From positions 24,465-88,464 of the forward strand of contig JAEYNR010000009.1 in the NCBI GenBank assembly GCA_023412475.1: a DNA stretch of 64,000 nucleotides. The letters run 5' to 3'. Positions 36,838-45,368 of the stretch are shown one piece after another. The position numbers and the translations under genes are program-made. Under the pieces are notes generated by a model. That model saw only the letters and a program-made list of their open reading frames with translations. It was not told the DNA's origin and ran no database searches. This DNA comes from Fibrobacterota bacterium. Lineage in GTDB: Bacteria > Fibrobacterota > Chitinivibrionia > Chitinivibrionales > Chitinispirillaceae. The first letter of the stretch is position 1, and each line of letters opens with the position of its first letter.

Positions 36838-37146
36838 ATGGCAAGAATCAGCAAATCGGAGCTGATCAGACTTCAGAAAAAATTCAAAACTGACGCTCGA
36901 ATCGGTGAGGAATTTGGAATCACCAGGCAAGCTGTTCATCAGCTTAGAAAAAAGTACGGCATTGAATCAAGAACCGCCGGCAATCCAGAAAGAAACAAAG
37001 AGATGGTTGCCTTACGCGATTCTGGACACAGTGTAGAAGCAATTGCAAAAAAATACAAGCTTTCGATTCCTCAGACCTATAGGATTCTGAAGGAAACAGC
37101 GATCGCAATGAAACCAGCCAAAAAAAGGGCTGCCAAAAAAAGGTAA
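36838..37146 (+). CDS. Small tandem-HTH DNA-binding protein with basic tail
   Basis: 102 residues from the ATG at 36838, chosen because GGAG is 9 bp upstream; an ATG three codons earlier directly abuts that site. Two helix-turn-helix units are seen: about 5-40 (ARIGEEFGITRQAVHQLRKKY) and about 51-85 (GHSVEAIAKKYKLSIPQTYRIL). The second is resolvase/Hin-like. The tail KPAKKRAAKKR is lysine/alanine-rich like histone H1-type tails. There is no catalytic domain. It is likely a nucleoid-associated or regulatory protein, a role inferred only. It is transcribed alone, with its own promoter candidate and a perfect terminator. Confidence 0.75.
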   Translation: MARISKSELIRLQKKFKTDARIGEEFGITRQAVHQLRKKYGIESRTAGNPERNKEMVALRDSGHSVEAIAKKYKLSIPQTYRILKETAIAMKPAKKRAAKKR

Positions 37147-37152
37147 TTGTCT

Positions 37153-37199
37153 AAAGGCCCCGTTTTTCTTAAGAGAGAAACCGGGGCCTTTGTTTTTTC
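37153..37199 (+). terminator. Rho-independent terminator
   Basis: The stem AAAGGCCCCG / CGGGGCCTTT closes a 19-nt loop and is followed by TTGTTTTTTCT. It lies 7 bp after the HTH gene and is the clearest intrinsic terminator in the window. Confidence 0.92.
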
Positions 37200-37237
37200 T
37201 CTGCTTTATTTGCTTTTATTGAAAATATATTCCTCAA

Positions 37238-37435
37238 TTAAACTTGACAGTATATCTTAATGGCATTCTCTGGACAATTATCAGCCGCATTCTGATATTC
37301 TTGTTCATACCAGGATGGAATTGATTTGTGTCTTGGAACCGCTTTTGCATCGGTACTCATATCAAAAGCATCAGGACATATACTGGCACATAATCCGCAC
37401 CCTGTACAGATATCATTATCAACTATCACTCGCAT
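37238..37435 (-). CDS. Small [4Fe-4S]/[3Fe-4S] ferredoxin
   Basis: 65 residues from the ATG at 37435 (GGGGGAT upstream). Cys10, Cys13, Cys16 (CTGCGLC), Cys20 and Cys54 (NCPENAI) match single-cluster ferredoxins of the Desulfovibrio/Thermotoga type. In that type, three Cys plus the distal Cys hold the cluster and Cys20 may be free or in a disulfide. It is a soluble low-potential electron carrier with partners unknown. It converges with the HTH gene. Confidence 0.9.
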   Translation of the reverse strand: MRVIVDNDICTGCGLCASICPDAFDMSTDAKAVPRHKSIPSWYEQEYQNAADNCPENAIKIYCQV

Positions 37436-37571
37436 TTTATCCCCCGGTAAACAGTCCAAGTTAACCTACACACCGGTGATGGTTCTGCAATCAGGATGCC
37501 AAAATAAACCCTTTCATTTATAGTTTCAGCTTTCATACCGAAAGCAACATCCGTACCAGAAGCCCACACTT

Positions 37572-37978
37572 AGTTATTCCGGCAATTAATTAAACATCGT
37601 AACTACTCAAGTTATCCGAGTAGCAAAAAAACAACGTAATAATTTCAAAACAATATCTAAACGAAAAATCGGAAATGAAAAAAAACTTTTTTCTTCAGGG
37701 CTTACCTGATTAGACATTCTATTTTTGATTCTATTCTTATTGTTTCTGATTTTTTACAAGATATTTGTTTCAAGTGCTACAGTAGTTACTACTAATATCA
37801 ATCCTAAACAAACTCCAAATCTCAAATTACAAATCTTAAACAAAGTCCAAATAAGAAAATCCTAAATTCTAAACAGAAATAGGATCGTTTCAACGTAGCT
37901 AAAGGATTTCAATTTGGATTTGTTTGGCTTTTTTCTGTTCTTTAATAATGGGTAACATTTAATTACCGGAGCAATAAC
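37572..37978. mobile_element. MITE-like unit with inverted ends, containing repeat copy E
   Basis: The left end, GTTATTCCGGCAATTAATTAA (37574-37594), and the right end, reading inverted as GTTATTGCTCCGGTAATTAAA (about 37958-37978), are imperfect inverted repeats and match those of the 33563-33790 unit. The inside is AT-rich and holds repeat core E at 37861-37905 (TTCTAAACAGAAATAGGAT, then CGTTTCAACGTAGCTAAAGG). Just before the right end is TTCTTTAATAATGGGTAACAT, nearly identical to the first unit. There is no ORF. It lies between the ferredoxin and mlaE genes; the rest of that 659-bp gap is featureless. Confidence 0.45.
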
Positions 37979-38094
37979 ATTGGCGGCACATCATTTGCAT
38001 GGTTTAAAAAAGAGAAAAGGGACGCAGATTTTTTTTAAAATGAGAAACAGATAAGAGAAAAACAGCCCAAACAATTCACTCTGCAGAATACAAA

Positions 38095-38874
38095 ATGGAA
38101 AGAATTAACCGGGCATTAAAACTGGTTATCAGTGAATTACAGAATTTCTGTTTTCTGGTGCTTCAGAGCGTGGTCAATCTTATCAAACGCCCTGTTTACC
38201 TGAGGGATTTGATAGAGCAGATGGATTACACCGGAGCAGGCACCATGCTCATTATAACTCTGGTAGCCCTTTTTGTAGGGATGGCGCTATCTCTTCAGAT
38301 TGCTGCAGAGTTCTCTATACTGGGAATGCAAATGTATACCGGGAGAGTGGTAGGAATTTCCATTATAAGTGAAATTGGACCAGTCACAGCAGCTCTGGTA
38401 TTTGCAGGAAGAGCGGGTTCGGGGATGGCCTCAGAGTTGGGAACGCTAGTCTTACGCCATCAGGTAGACACTCTCAGGGTATTCGGTATCGACCCTGTAA
38501 AAAAACTTATTACTCCACGGGTTATTGGTTCCATTTTTATGCTTCCCGCTCTGACAATCATTGCAGATATGGTTTCGCTTCTTGGAGCGTATTACATCGT
38601 TACAGTGGTCAACAACCAGAGCAGTACCGTTTACTGGGATTCAATCCGACTCATCTTAGTTCCCCAATATGTTTTCTCCGGCACTATAAAACCCTTCATC
38701 TTCGGGCTAATAATCGCTTCAATTAGCTGCTACACCGGCTTTACCACCAAAGGAGGAGCTGTAGGCTTGAAAAGCTCCACAACCAGAGCATTTGTGCTTT
38801 CCACCATCTTGATCATTTTTTGCGATTTTGTTATCACAAAAATCATACTATTTACATTTGGGTACCCAGTATGA
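38095..38874 (+). CDS. mlaE: Mla-type ABC transporter permease MlaE
   Basis: 259 residues with about five hydrophobic segments. The MlaE signatures VGMALSLQIAAEFS, EIGPVTAALVFAGRAGSGMASELGTL and the PRVIGSIFMLPALTIIADMV helix are present. It moves phospholipid between inner and outer membranes with MlaF and MlaD. Its TGA overlaps the mlaF ATG (ATGA). MlaB and MlaC are not present nearby. An outer membrane is implied. Confidence 0.92.
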   Translation: MERINRALKLVISELQNFCFLVLQSVVNLIKRPVYLRDLIEQMDYTGAGTMLIITLVALFVGMALSLQIAAEFSILGMQMYTGRVVGISIISEIGPVTAALVFAGRAGSGMASELGTLVLRHQVDTLRVFGIDPVKKLITPRVIGSIFMLPALTIIADMVSLLGAYYIVTVVNNQSSTVYWDSIRLILVPQYVFSGTIKPFIFGLIIASISCYTGFTTKGGAVGLKSSTTRAFVLSTILIIFCDFVITKIILFTFGYPV

Positions 38875-39611
38875 ACATAGTGTTTGATAATATCTGCTTT
38901 TCCAGAGGTAATCGACAGATTCTAAATAATATAAGCTTTCATTTCAACAACAATGAAACCATTGCCATCATGGGAGGAAGCGGAGAAGGTAAAACCACTA
39001 TTCTCCGTCTTCTTATGCGTCTTCTCAAACCAGATAATGGAAGAATTCTTATCGATGATGAGGATATTACGATTAAAACCGAAGAACAACTACGCCCTAT
39101 TCGCCGTAAATTCACCATAGTCTTTCAGGACGGTGCTCTTTTCGATTCGCTTACCGTAAAAGAAAATGTAGCTTTTTATATGAGAGAATACACTCATATG
39201 AGCGAAGAAGAAATCGATAACAACGTCCGTAAACTCTTGGGTTTTGTTGGTGTAGAACATGCAATCAATCTTATGCCCGAAGAACTGAGTGGAGGAATGC
39301 AGCGCAGGGTAGCAATTGCCAGAGCTCTTGCGGTACAAAAGCCTCTCATGTTTTTATACGATGAACCAACCAGCGATCTTGATCCATTCAATGCAGCCAG
39401 AATCCGTGAACTAATCCTCAATCTTAGCAACTCCAAGCGGGGATTTATCGTAGTAACTCACGAAATCCTAGATGCCCTTAAACTGGCCCGTCGTTTCATC
39501 TTTCTGAAAGGAGGTTCTATCCTCTTTGACGGCAACAAGGAGAAGTTTCTTCACTGCGATCTCAAAGAACTTCGTACGTTTCTTGGAGACTGGAACGAGG
39601 AGATCAAATAA
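38871..39611 (+). CDS. mlaF: Mla-type ABC transporter ATP-binding protein MlaF
   Basis: 246 residues from the ATG at 38871, which overlaps the mlaE stop; the frame is open 51 bp further but inside mlaE. Walker A is GGSGEGKT, the signature is LSGGMQRRVAIARAL, Walker B is LMFLYDEPTSDLDP and the H-loop is VVTHE. The Walker A has Glu where Ser or Cys is usual, as seen in some MlaF. It energises the MlaE permease. Confidence 0.92.
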   Translation: MNIVFDNICFSRGNRQILNNISFHFNNNETIAIMGGSGEGKTTILRLLMRLLKPDNGRILIDDEDITIKTEEQLRPIRRKFTIVFQDGALFDSLTVKENVAFYMREYTHMSEEEIDNNVRKLLGFVGVEHAINLMPEELSGGMQRRVAIARALAVQKPLMFLYDEPTSDLDPFNAARIRELILNLSNSKRGFIVVTHEILDALKLARRFIFLKGGSILFDGNKEKFLHCDLKELRTFLGDWNEEIK

Positions 39612-39613
39612 TA

Positions 39614-40498
39614 ATGTACGAATACCAAAAGAAAATAACCTGGTCAAGTCTTAAGTCTGGCATCGTTATAATCATCGCTTTGACTATCCTCTTCGGTGCC
39701 GTTTTTTTTTCCGGGAGTATCAGCTCCCTCTTTACTTCTAAATTTGATCTGATTACCAGGATTTCAAACGTCCAGGGTTTAAGAGCCGGAGCACCCGTAT
39801 GGCTTTTTGGTGTAGAGGTCGGAGTAGTGGAAAAAATAACCATCAACAGCAGCGGCACCTATGTAAAAATCTCAATTCAACAGAAATATCTCTCCAATAT
39901 CTTTAAAAATGCACACACAAACGTAATGACAATGGGCATTTTGGGTGATAAATTTGTGGAAGTGTACCCAGGTGATAGCTCTAACTCTCAGATCAGCCCA
40001 GGAGATACCATTTCAGGCAAGATCAACATCGGTTTCGAACAACTGCTCTCTCTTAGCGCATCGATCATGATTCAGCTTGACACTACCATTGGAAAACTTG
40101 AAACACTGATCAGCTCGGTTTTAAACCCAAAAGGTTCGGTAGGTAAGTTCATCTCTGATCCCTCTTTTTATAATAATCTAAATGAAAGCATAAATTCCCT
40201 CACCAAATTAGCCAGAAACATAAACTACTCCAGTGGGACTTTTTCAAAACTGATGAAAGACACCACTCTTTATCATAATCTCAATTCTGTTTCACTTGAA
40301 TTTGCCTCTCTGGTCAGCCAGGTGGATCAATCAATTCAAAATGGAAGCGTTGCAGGAGCACTCTTAAATGATGGAGGACTGGCTGTAGATGTCAAAGAGA
40401 CCGTCAACTCCCTGAGATCCGCAGTAGAGTCATTGAATAGTATTCTCTCCGATATCAAAGCCAATCCTGATAAATACTTCAAGTTTGAACTTTTTTAA
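39614..40498 (+). CDS. mlaD: MCE-domain substrate-binding protein MlaD
   Basis: 294 residues. An N-terminal membrane anchor (IVIIIALTILFGAVFFSG) is followed by one MCE domain (about 40-120: RISNVQGLRAGAPVWLFGVEVGVVEKI, TMGILGDKFVEVYPG). A long helical C-terminal part (about 150-290) may form the needle. It binds lipid in the periplasm as a hexamer. It starts 2 bp after mlaF. Confidence 0.9.
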   Translation: MYEYQKKITWSSLKSGIVIIIALTILFGAVFFSGSISSLFTSKFDLITRISNVQGLRAGAPVWLFGVEVGVVEKITINSSGTYVKISIQQKYLSNIFKNAHTNVMTMGILGDKFVEVYPGDSSNSQISPGDTISGKINIGFEQLLSLSASIMIQLDTTIGKLETLISSVLNPKGSVGKFISDPSFYNNLNESINSLTKLARNINYSSGTFSKLMKDTTLYHNLNSVSLEFASLVSQVDQSIQNGSVAGALLNDGGLAVDVKETVNSLRSAVESLNSILSDIKANPDKYFKFELF

Positions 40499-40520
40499 GC
40501 CTGAATTCAGGCAGGCCCTT
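40499..40520 (+). terminator. Terminator after the mla operon
   Basis: The palindrome GCCTGAATTCAGGC directly follows the mlaD stop codon and is followed by AGGCCCTTTTTT. The stem is 5-7 bp, so moderate, but position and T-run fit an intrinsic terminator. Confidence 0.7.
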
Positions 40521-40989
40521 TTTTACGTTTTTCACACAAAGAAAATTCTGTTCTGTACGTGGTGGTCAGTCTTTTTCCGAGTGGGAGTTCAACCCACTGG
40601 ACCCAATAGCAAATTTCAATAGAACAATTCATCTATATTACAATGCTCCAGACTTCGCCTGGCACCACGAAATGAGAAAAACGAAATATGAACAGGAATG
40701 AAAACAAGAGCAGAAAATAGGAATATTGGGATTTGGAATTTTCTTCTTAGGGATGGCAAGTGATTTCATAGTTCTGCGTTCAACACCTCAGGAAGTCAGT
40801 AGTTGGTGATTATGCACAACCCAAATCGGACGATTCTTTTGACAGGACCTCGCCTCGATCCCTTTGTTTATCGACCCAGAAGTTTTTAGCCATATCACCT
40901 GATAGATATGATCTTCAAAACCTCAGGGCAGCTAACCTAAAGGGCTCTATACGATTCACGCCAAACAACCGCCCGAATTAGGCACGAGT
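40521..40989. other. Gene-free stretch
   Basis: No credible ORF. Two small hairpins occur: AGTGGG-like/CCCACT near 40580-40602 and CCAG-N7-CTGG near 40650. Between 40675 and 40745 there are AT-rich words (AGAAAATAGGAATATTGGG, TTGGAATTTTCTTCTTAG) that resemble the flanks of the dispersed repeat on the opposite strand. The rest may be decayed coding sequence, but I cannot name it. Confidence 0.35.
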
Positions 40990-42321
40990 TTAATTTTTCC
41001 TGAAAATGTCCTTCAGATTTACTCTCATCTGCTCAAACACATTACCTATGGCCTTTTTAAGGATCTCCTTGTCAAGTTCAACCTTTGGCTCAGAAAGTGT
41101 ACCGTAAATTCTGCATCTAACAGCGCGGCGATTGTTTTCATTGATTGCCAGAGAATTAACTACAAATTCCGGAAGTTTTTTTATAGCAGCATCAGAGAGC
41201 GCAGCATCAACCTGTTGATTAATACCTCCTTTGAGATTAAGCATTCCATTAGATTTAAAATCAAGCACTTCCCCGCTTCCTGAGATATTTGTCTGTATAG
41301 TATCTCTGTCGAGCAGATCAAAATCAGCTTTCACCTTGGAGAAAGAAAGCCGGTTAAAATCTGGATTCTCCAGCAGCTCAACCAGAGCTCTCTGGACGGG
41401 TGTTTCCCAGACACTCATATCTGTTACGTTGAGAACTCCTTTTCCCCTGAGAGAGTCCAGTTCCAGAGATGAAGAAGCTAATTTCAGATCAATATCCATG
41501 CTCCCCGAAACACATCTCTGCATATTGGCCGAAATTATTATTTGGTCAAGGTTTAAGCCCATAGCATCAAGGGTGAAATCATGCATCCGCTTGTTAACCA
41601 AATCAACTCTGGTGGTAACTTTTACTTTACCATCAAACCCCCTTGCCCGGCATCTGCTTATATCAAGAGTATTGTTGTCGAAAAGACCGCTAACCCTTAA
41701 AAAAGTGAAATCATTACTCAGATAAACAAACTCTGCAGCATCAAGATTCAATTCAATTTTCTGCGGTTTTTCCTTTTCCCTGAAAATGTCAAAAGAAAAA
41801 CGTTCAGCAGAAATGAAAGGAGCATTTCTTTTTGAGATTTTCACAGTTTTCCCATCGATACAGATGCTTTTTATGTGTTCAGATTGAGCAACAAACCTTA
41901 GAAGCCTATTGGCTGCCACACAACCATCTTTGTTTGTATCCTGAGAAAAACTGCTGCAGAGGAGCTGGTATTCCTTTTTAATTTGAGTCCATTTCTGCAT
42001 AACGTTTAAAACATTGCAGTTAATCTGTATTCTTGATAAATTCAGCTCATATTTCAAGCCACTTTCTGCTGCCTCAGATGCATGAACATCATATAAGATG
42101 ACACCTTTCCAGAAAGCCAGCTTAACATTTCCGATAGCACAAGTATCCAGAGTGCTTTTGCTTATCAATGAGTAGGCATATCGGGTAAAAAGTGGATGCG
42201 ACAAGGGAAAAAATCCGGCTATCAAGATAGCAACAACTGCTGCAAATAATAGGCTGGCTACCCATTCCAAAGGTTTAATCAAATCGAAACTGGCTCTTTT
42301 TTTCTGCCGGGAAGTTTTCAT
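40990..42321 (-). CDS. AsmA/TamB-like membrane-anchored protein
   Basis: 443 residues. One N-terminal membrane helix (about 17-38, LEWVASLLFAAVVAILIAGF) is followed by a periplasmic beta-rich region. Its C-terminal part (GKGVLNVTDMSVWETPVQRALVELL ... ISGSGEVLDFKSNGMLNLKGG ... LSEPKVELDKEILKKAIG) matches the AsmA/DUF748-type end of lipid-transfer bridge proteins. Such proteins act in phospholipid transport across the periplasm, which would fit the neighbouring mla genes. It is shorter than classic TamB. It is divergent from the regulator at 42447. Confidence 0.72.
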   Translation of the reverse strand: MKTSRQKKRASFDLIKPLEWVASLLFAAVVAILIAGFFPLSHPLFTRYAYSLISKSTLDTCAIGNVKLAFWKGVILYDVHASEAAESGLKYELNLSRIQINCNVLNVMQKWTQIKKEYQLLCSSFSQDTNKDGCVAANRLLRFVAQSEHIKSICIDGKTVKISKRNAPFISAERFSFDIFREKEKPQKIELNLDAAEFVYLSNDFTFLRVSGLFDNNTLDISRCRARGFDGKVKVTTRVDLVNKRMHDFTLDAMGLNLDQIIISANMQRCVSGSMDIDLKLASSSLELDSLRGKGVLNVTDMSVWETPVQRALVELLENPDFNRLSFSKVKADFDLLDRDTIQTNISGSGEVLDFKSNGMLNLKGGINQQVDAALSDAAIKKLPEFVVNSLAINENNRRAVRCRIYGTLSEPKVELDKEILKKAIGNVFEQMRVNLKDIFRKN

Positions 42322-42446
42322 AAGTGAGTGTTCTGTTCATTTTTTAATGCTGTGTTAGTTTTTTTGCCTACTAAAACGTATTTTAAACAATCTGTAATCT
42401 CAAGATTTTTAAAACTAACATTTTACATCATTCACAGCATAGGTTT

Positions 42447-43823
42447 ATGGCTAATATTATCAATAAGCGTGAAAATACAGTTCTTATTATCTCTACAGAC
42501 CTGCCATTCAGAGCAAAGATAAGAGAGAGCCTCAGTTTTCAAAACTTCAAAGTCTTTGAAGCAGATACCCAATCGATTGCTTTTGGAATACTGGAGAACA
42601 ATCCGGTTGGTACGGTGTTTCTTGATCTTGAACACATGCCTCTTATTGAACTTGATATTGTCAGCTACATCCGTACCCAGTTTCGTTCTGAGATCGTGGT
42701 TTTTACCACCTTTGAAAAGCTGGAAGAAGCCACTAATGCGCTCCGCAACGGAGCCGCCTTCTATCTGGTAAAGCCAATCAGACTCTCAGATATTAAATCA
42801 GTACTGGCTAAACTGACCATAAGAATTGAACAGGTGAACGATCACATCGAACTTGAGCAACGTTTTCTTAGCGATCTCATGTCCGGATCTGCATCTATGC
42901 AGAAAGTGCTCAGATTCGCCATGAAAATCTCTCCTACCAGCTCCACTGTTTTAGTGGGCGGAGAAAGCGGTACAGGGAAAGAATTTTTTGCCAAAATAAT
43001 TCATCGGATGTCTAAACGATACGATGGAAGATTTGTGGCCTTAAACTGCGGGGCTATTCCTGATACTCTTTTTGAGAGTGAACTGTTTGGACACAAAAAA
43101 GGAGCTTTCACAGGTGCAGACCGGGACAAAACCGGCATTGTCGAAGAAGCTCACATGGGGACGCTTTTTCTGGATGAAGTGGGCGAACTTACACCATCTG
43201 CACAGGTCAAACTGCTTCGCTTTCTGCAAGAACGTGAGTTCCGACGCGTCGGAGACAACATAACCCGCTCGGTAGATGTGCGCATAATAGCAGCCACCAA
43301 TAAAGACCTGGCGAAACTGGTGCAACAGGGTAATTTCAGAGAGGACCTTTTCTACCGCCTCAACGTTTTCTTTCTTTTCCTCCCACCATTGCGGGAGAGA
43401 AAGGAAACCATTCCTAATCTTATTCATATATTTGTACATCGTTTCAACCAGCTTTTTAATAAAAATGTAAATCGAATCTCTAAAAATGCCGAAGCGATTC
43501 TTGCCAATTATAATTATCCGGGCAATGTTCGTGAATTGGAAAACATTATGGAACACGCTGTTGTGCTGGCTGATGATTCAGAGGTAACTGAGAAAGATCT
43601 TCCGGAATTCATGTTCAGAAACCGGCTCCTTATTGCTGGTCCCAGCATGGATAACGATGTTACCTCTGACAAGGTTCTTACCCTGGCAGAAATGGAGATG
43701 AAACACATCAGTCAGGTGCTCTTATTGACTAATTACAATTATACCGAAGCATCAAAGAAACTGGGGATCTCCCGATCGACACTTTGGAGAAAAATTAAGG
43801 AATACAACATAGAAACACGGTAA
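42447..43823 (+). CDS. Sigma-54-dependent response regulator (NtrC family)
   Basis: 458 residues: receiver domain 10-125 with Asp60 (VFLDLEH) and Lys109 (YLVKP); AAA+ domain about 147-385 with Walker A GESGTGKE at 172-179, GAFTGA at 219-224 and Walker B TLFLDEVGEL; Fis-type HTH at about 425-455 (NYNYTEASKKLGISRSTLWRKIKEY). The usual acidic pair before the first receiver helix is reduced to one Asp (ISTDLP), so phosphorylation may be weak or absent. No histidine kinase is adjacent. It could activate the sigma-54 flagellar promoter at 23935-23950, which is inference only. ybgC follows 5 bp later. Confidence 0.92.
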   Translation: MANIINKRENTVLIISTDLPFRAKIRESLSFQNFKVFEADTQSIAFGILENNPVGTVFLDLEHMPLIELDIVSYIRTQFRSEIVVFTTFEKLEEATNALRNGAAFYLVKPIRLSDIKSVLAKLTIRIEQVNDHIELEQRFLSDLMSGSASMQKVLRFAMKISPTSSTVLVGGESGTGKEFFAKIIHRMSKRYDGRFVALNCGAIPDTLFESELFGHKKGAFTGADRDKTGIVEEAHMGTLFLDEVGELTPSAQVKLLRFLQEREFRRVGDNITRSVDVRIIAATNKDLAKLVQQGNFREDLFYRLNVFFLFLPPLRERKETIPNLIHIFVHRFNQLFNKNVNRISKNAEAILANYNYPGNVRELENIMEHAVVLADDSEVTEKDLPEFMFRNRLLIAGPSMDNDVTSDKVLTLAEMEMKHISQVLLLTNYNYTEASKKLGISRSTLWRKIKEYNIETR

Positions 43824-43828
43824 ACGCA

Positions 43829-44218
43829 ATGAATATAAGAGTCTACTATGAAGATACCGATTGCGGTGGTGTGGTTTATTATGCCAACTACCTCAAATAT
43901 ATGGAACGCAGCAGAACGGAGTTTCTGCGTAATCTGGAAATCGACCAGGTAAACTATCAGAAAAAAGGTATCTTTTTTGTGGTGATTGATGCTCATATTA
44001 AATACCGCTCCCCAGCCCGCTATGATGACCTATTAAGCATTGAATCTTCAATAATAGAACTATCTTCTGCTGCAGTTGTATTCGAGACCAGAATACTTTG
44101 TGATAAAACTCTGCTGGTAAAAGGCGAAGTAAAGTTAGTCTGCGTGGGACCGCAAGGACATGCCATGAAGATTCCAGAAGAGATTAGAGAAGCACTGGCT
44201 GGAACGATGAGAAGATAG
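43829..44218 (+). CDS. ybgC: YbgC-type acyl-CoA thioesterase
   Basis: 129 residues with the hotdog-fold signature YYEDTDCGGVVYYANYLKYMERSRTEFL, whose Asp in EDTD is the catalytic position in the 4-hydroxybenzoyl-CoA thioesterase/YbgC family. YbgC normally accompanies the tol-pal genes; here it follows a sigma-54 regulator by 5 bp and no tol gene is present. It acts in the cytoplasm on short or branched acyl-CoA, substrate unproven. Confidence 0.9.
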   Translation: MNIRVYYEDTDCGGVVYYANYLKYMERSRTEFLRNLEIDQVNYQKKGIFFVVIDAHIKYRSPARYDDLLSIESSIIELSSAAVVFETRILCDKTLLVKGEVKLVCVGPQGHAMKIPEEIREALAGTMRR

Positions 44219-44280
44219 CTTCAAAAATTGGAGAAATTCAATAAAAGAACAGGAAATGGGAAAAGAACTCACTGCAAATT

Positions 44281-44312
44281 CCAGCTACCTTGAAATTTCT
44301 TGTCCCTGAATA
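44281..44312 (-). repeat. Weak dispersed-repeat copy I (inverted)
   Basis: Read on the minus strand: ACAAGAAATTTCAAGGTAGC followed by a GTGAG word and TTCTTTTCCCATTTCCTGTTC. This recalls the core end and pyrimidine-rich flank at 12970. It lies directly at the left border of the peptide synthetase remnant. Confidence 0.3.
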
Positions 44313-45173
44313 TCCAATCTGGATGTACTGAACTCAACGATATTACCTATTACGAAGCCACTGGTTTTGATGACCCCCAAAGCTTTGTACCAGTAGGAAA
44401 ACCAATCCAAAATACATAACTATTCATACTTGACAGAAGTGGTCGTCCGGTTCCCGAAGGTGTACCTGGTGAAATACATGTGGCATCAGACAGTATGGCA
44501 CTGGGTTATAACAATCTTGATGAATTCACCAAATCATGTATAACACCGGCGACGTTGCAAGGTATCTTGCAGATGGTAACCTGGAATTTTTGGGACGATG
44601 GGACTTTCAGGTGAAAATTCGCGGTTTCCGTGTTGATGTCCGACATATGGAAAAAATCATAGGTGAATACGAAGGAATGGGTGTAAGGGCAGTTGTGGGA
44701 GAAAAAGGTCAATTGCTTGCCTTTTATGTTCAACTTCCCGGCTATATTATTGATGTTGAAAAGTTAAGGCTTTTTCTTGAACACAAGCTTCCTCCTTATA
44801 TGGTTCCTACTGCCTACGTTGCACTTGATGAGATGCCAAAACTTCCTAACGGCAAACTTAACCGGCGTGCATTAAAGATATCAACTGGTACACTTCAGCA
44901 AAGTGATGCATATATTGCACCCCAAACCGATACAGAGCGAATGGTTGCGGAGCTATGGTCTGAGGTGCTCGAAGTACCAGAAGAGCAGATTGGTAAGCGG
45001 TCACGTTTTTTTGAACTAGGAGGGCATTCTCTTTCTGCTACCCGCCTGATTGCAAGATTAAAAGACCAGATGGTATTGAAATCAGCCTCTCATTTATTTT
45101 TGAAGCAAGTGATCTTTCCCAGTTTATGACAGGCACGTACCTGCCTGTCGATGGTGGATACACGATGTTATGA
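44309..45173 (+). pseudogene. Remnant of a nonribosomal peptide synthetase A-PCP module joined to a dehydrogenase tail
   Basis: The fragments are in three frames. 44309-44419 reads GCTELNDITYY ... FVPVGKPIQNT then stop, the A5 region of an adenylation domain. About 44420-44538 reads LFILDRSGRPVPEGVPGEIH ... ALGYNN. From 44536 the frame moves again and gives YNTGDVARYLADGNLEFLGR (A7), KIRGFRVD (A8), PKLPNGKLNRRAL (A10) and a carrier domain with FFELGGHSLSATRL, Ser as phosphopantetheine site. After about 45065 another shift restores IEISLSFIFEASDLSQF. That runs straight into MTGTYLPVDGGYTML then stop (45173), the typical C-terminus of a short-chain dehydrogenase. There is no start and no condensation domain: a decayed, recombined leftover of a larger cluster. 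The 198-residue open stretch within it is unlikely to be functional. Confidence 0.85.
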
Positions 45174-45224
45174 GGCAGAAGGTGGGAGACAAATAACAAA
45201 TAATAAATTTCGGATTTCGGATTC

Positions 45225-45249
45225 AAAAAACCCAGGCCTGCAGCCTGGG
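45225..45249 (-). terminator. Intrinsic terminator for the large minus-strand gene
   Basis: On the minus strand, CCCAGGC-N5-GCCTGGG is followed by TTTTTTG. It lies 120 bp after the stop of the 45369-50078 gene. The same hairpin is part of a repeated ~55-bp element (see 45231-45290). Confidence 0.7.
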
Positions 45250-45290
45250 CTATTATATATCGCTCTTTCAGGGCTGGCAGGTATAAGTCA
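45231..45290 (+). repeat. Repeat element, copy 1 (3' side of the large gene)
   Basis: Shares TGCAGC-x-TGGGCT then CGCTCTTTCAG-N2-CTGGCAGGT with 50307-50350. The two copies, in the same orientation, bracket the large secreted-protein gene. Further right, AACCTTTGAACCTTTGAACCTC is a short 11-bp direct repeat. Confidence 0.55.
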
Positions 45291-45368
45291 AGGGGGCATC
45301 ATCGTTCTCGTATTTTTCTCATTCTGTATTCATCTCCACCTCTTAACCTTTGAACCTTTGAACCTCAA

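Noticed and set aside
40575..40605. tRNA T-arm-like hairpin (AGTGGG / CCCACT)
   Set aside because: The loop does not have the TTCRANY pattern and no acceptor, D or anticodon arms can be placed around it.
44536..45129. Functional 198-residue adenylation/carrier protein
   Set aside because: It is an internal piece of a larger synthetase with recognisable sequence before and after in other frames, and it has no ribosome site.
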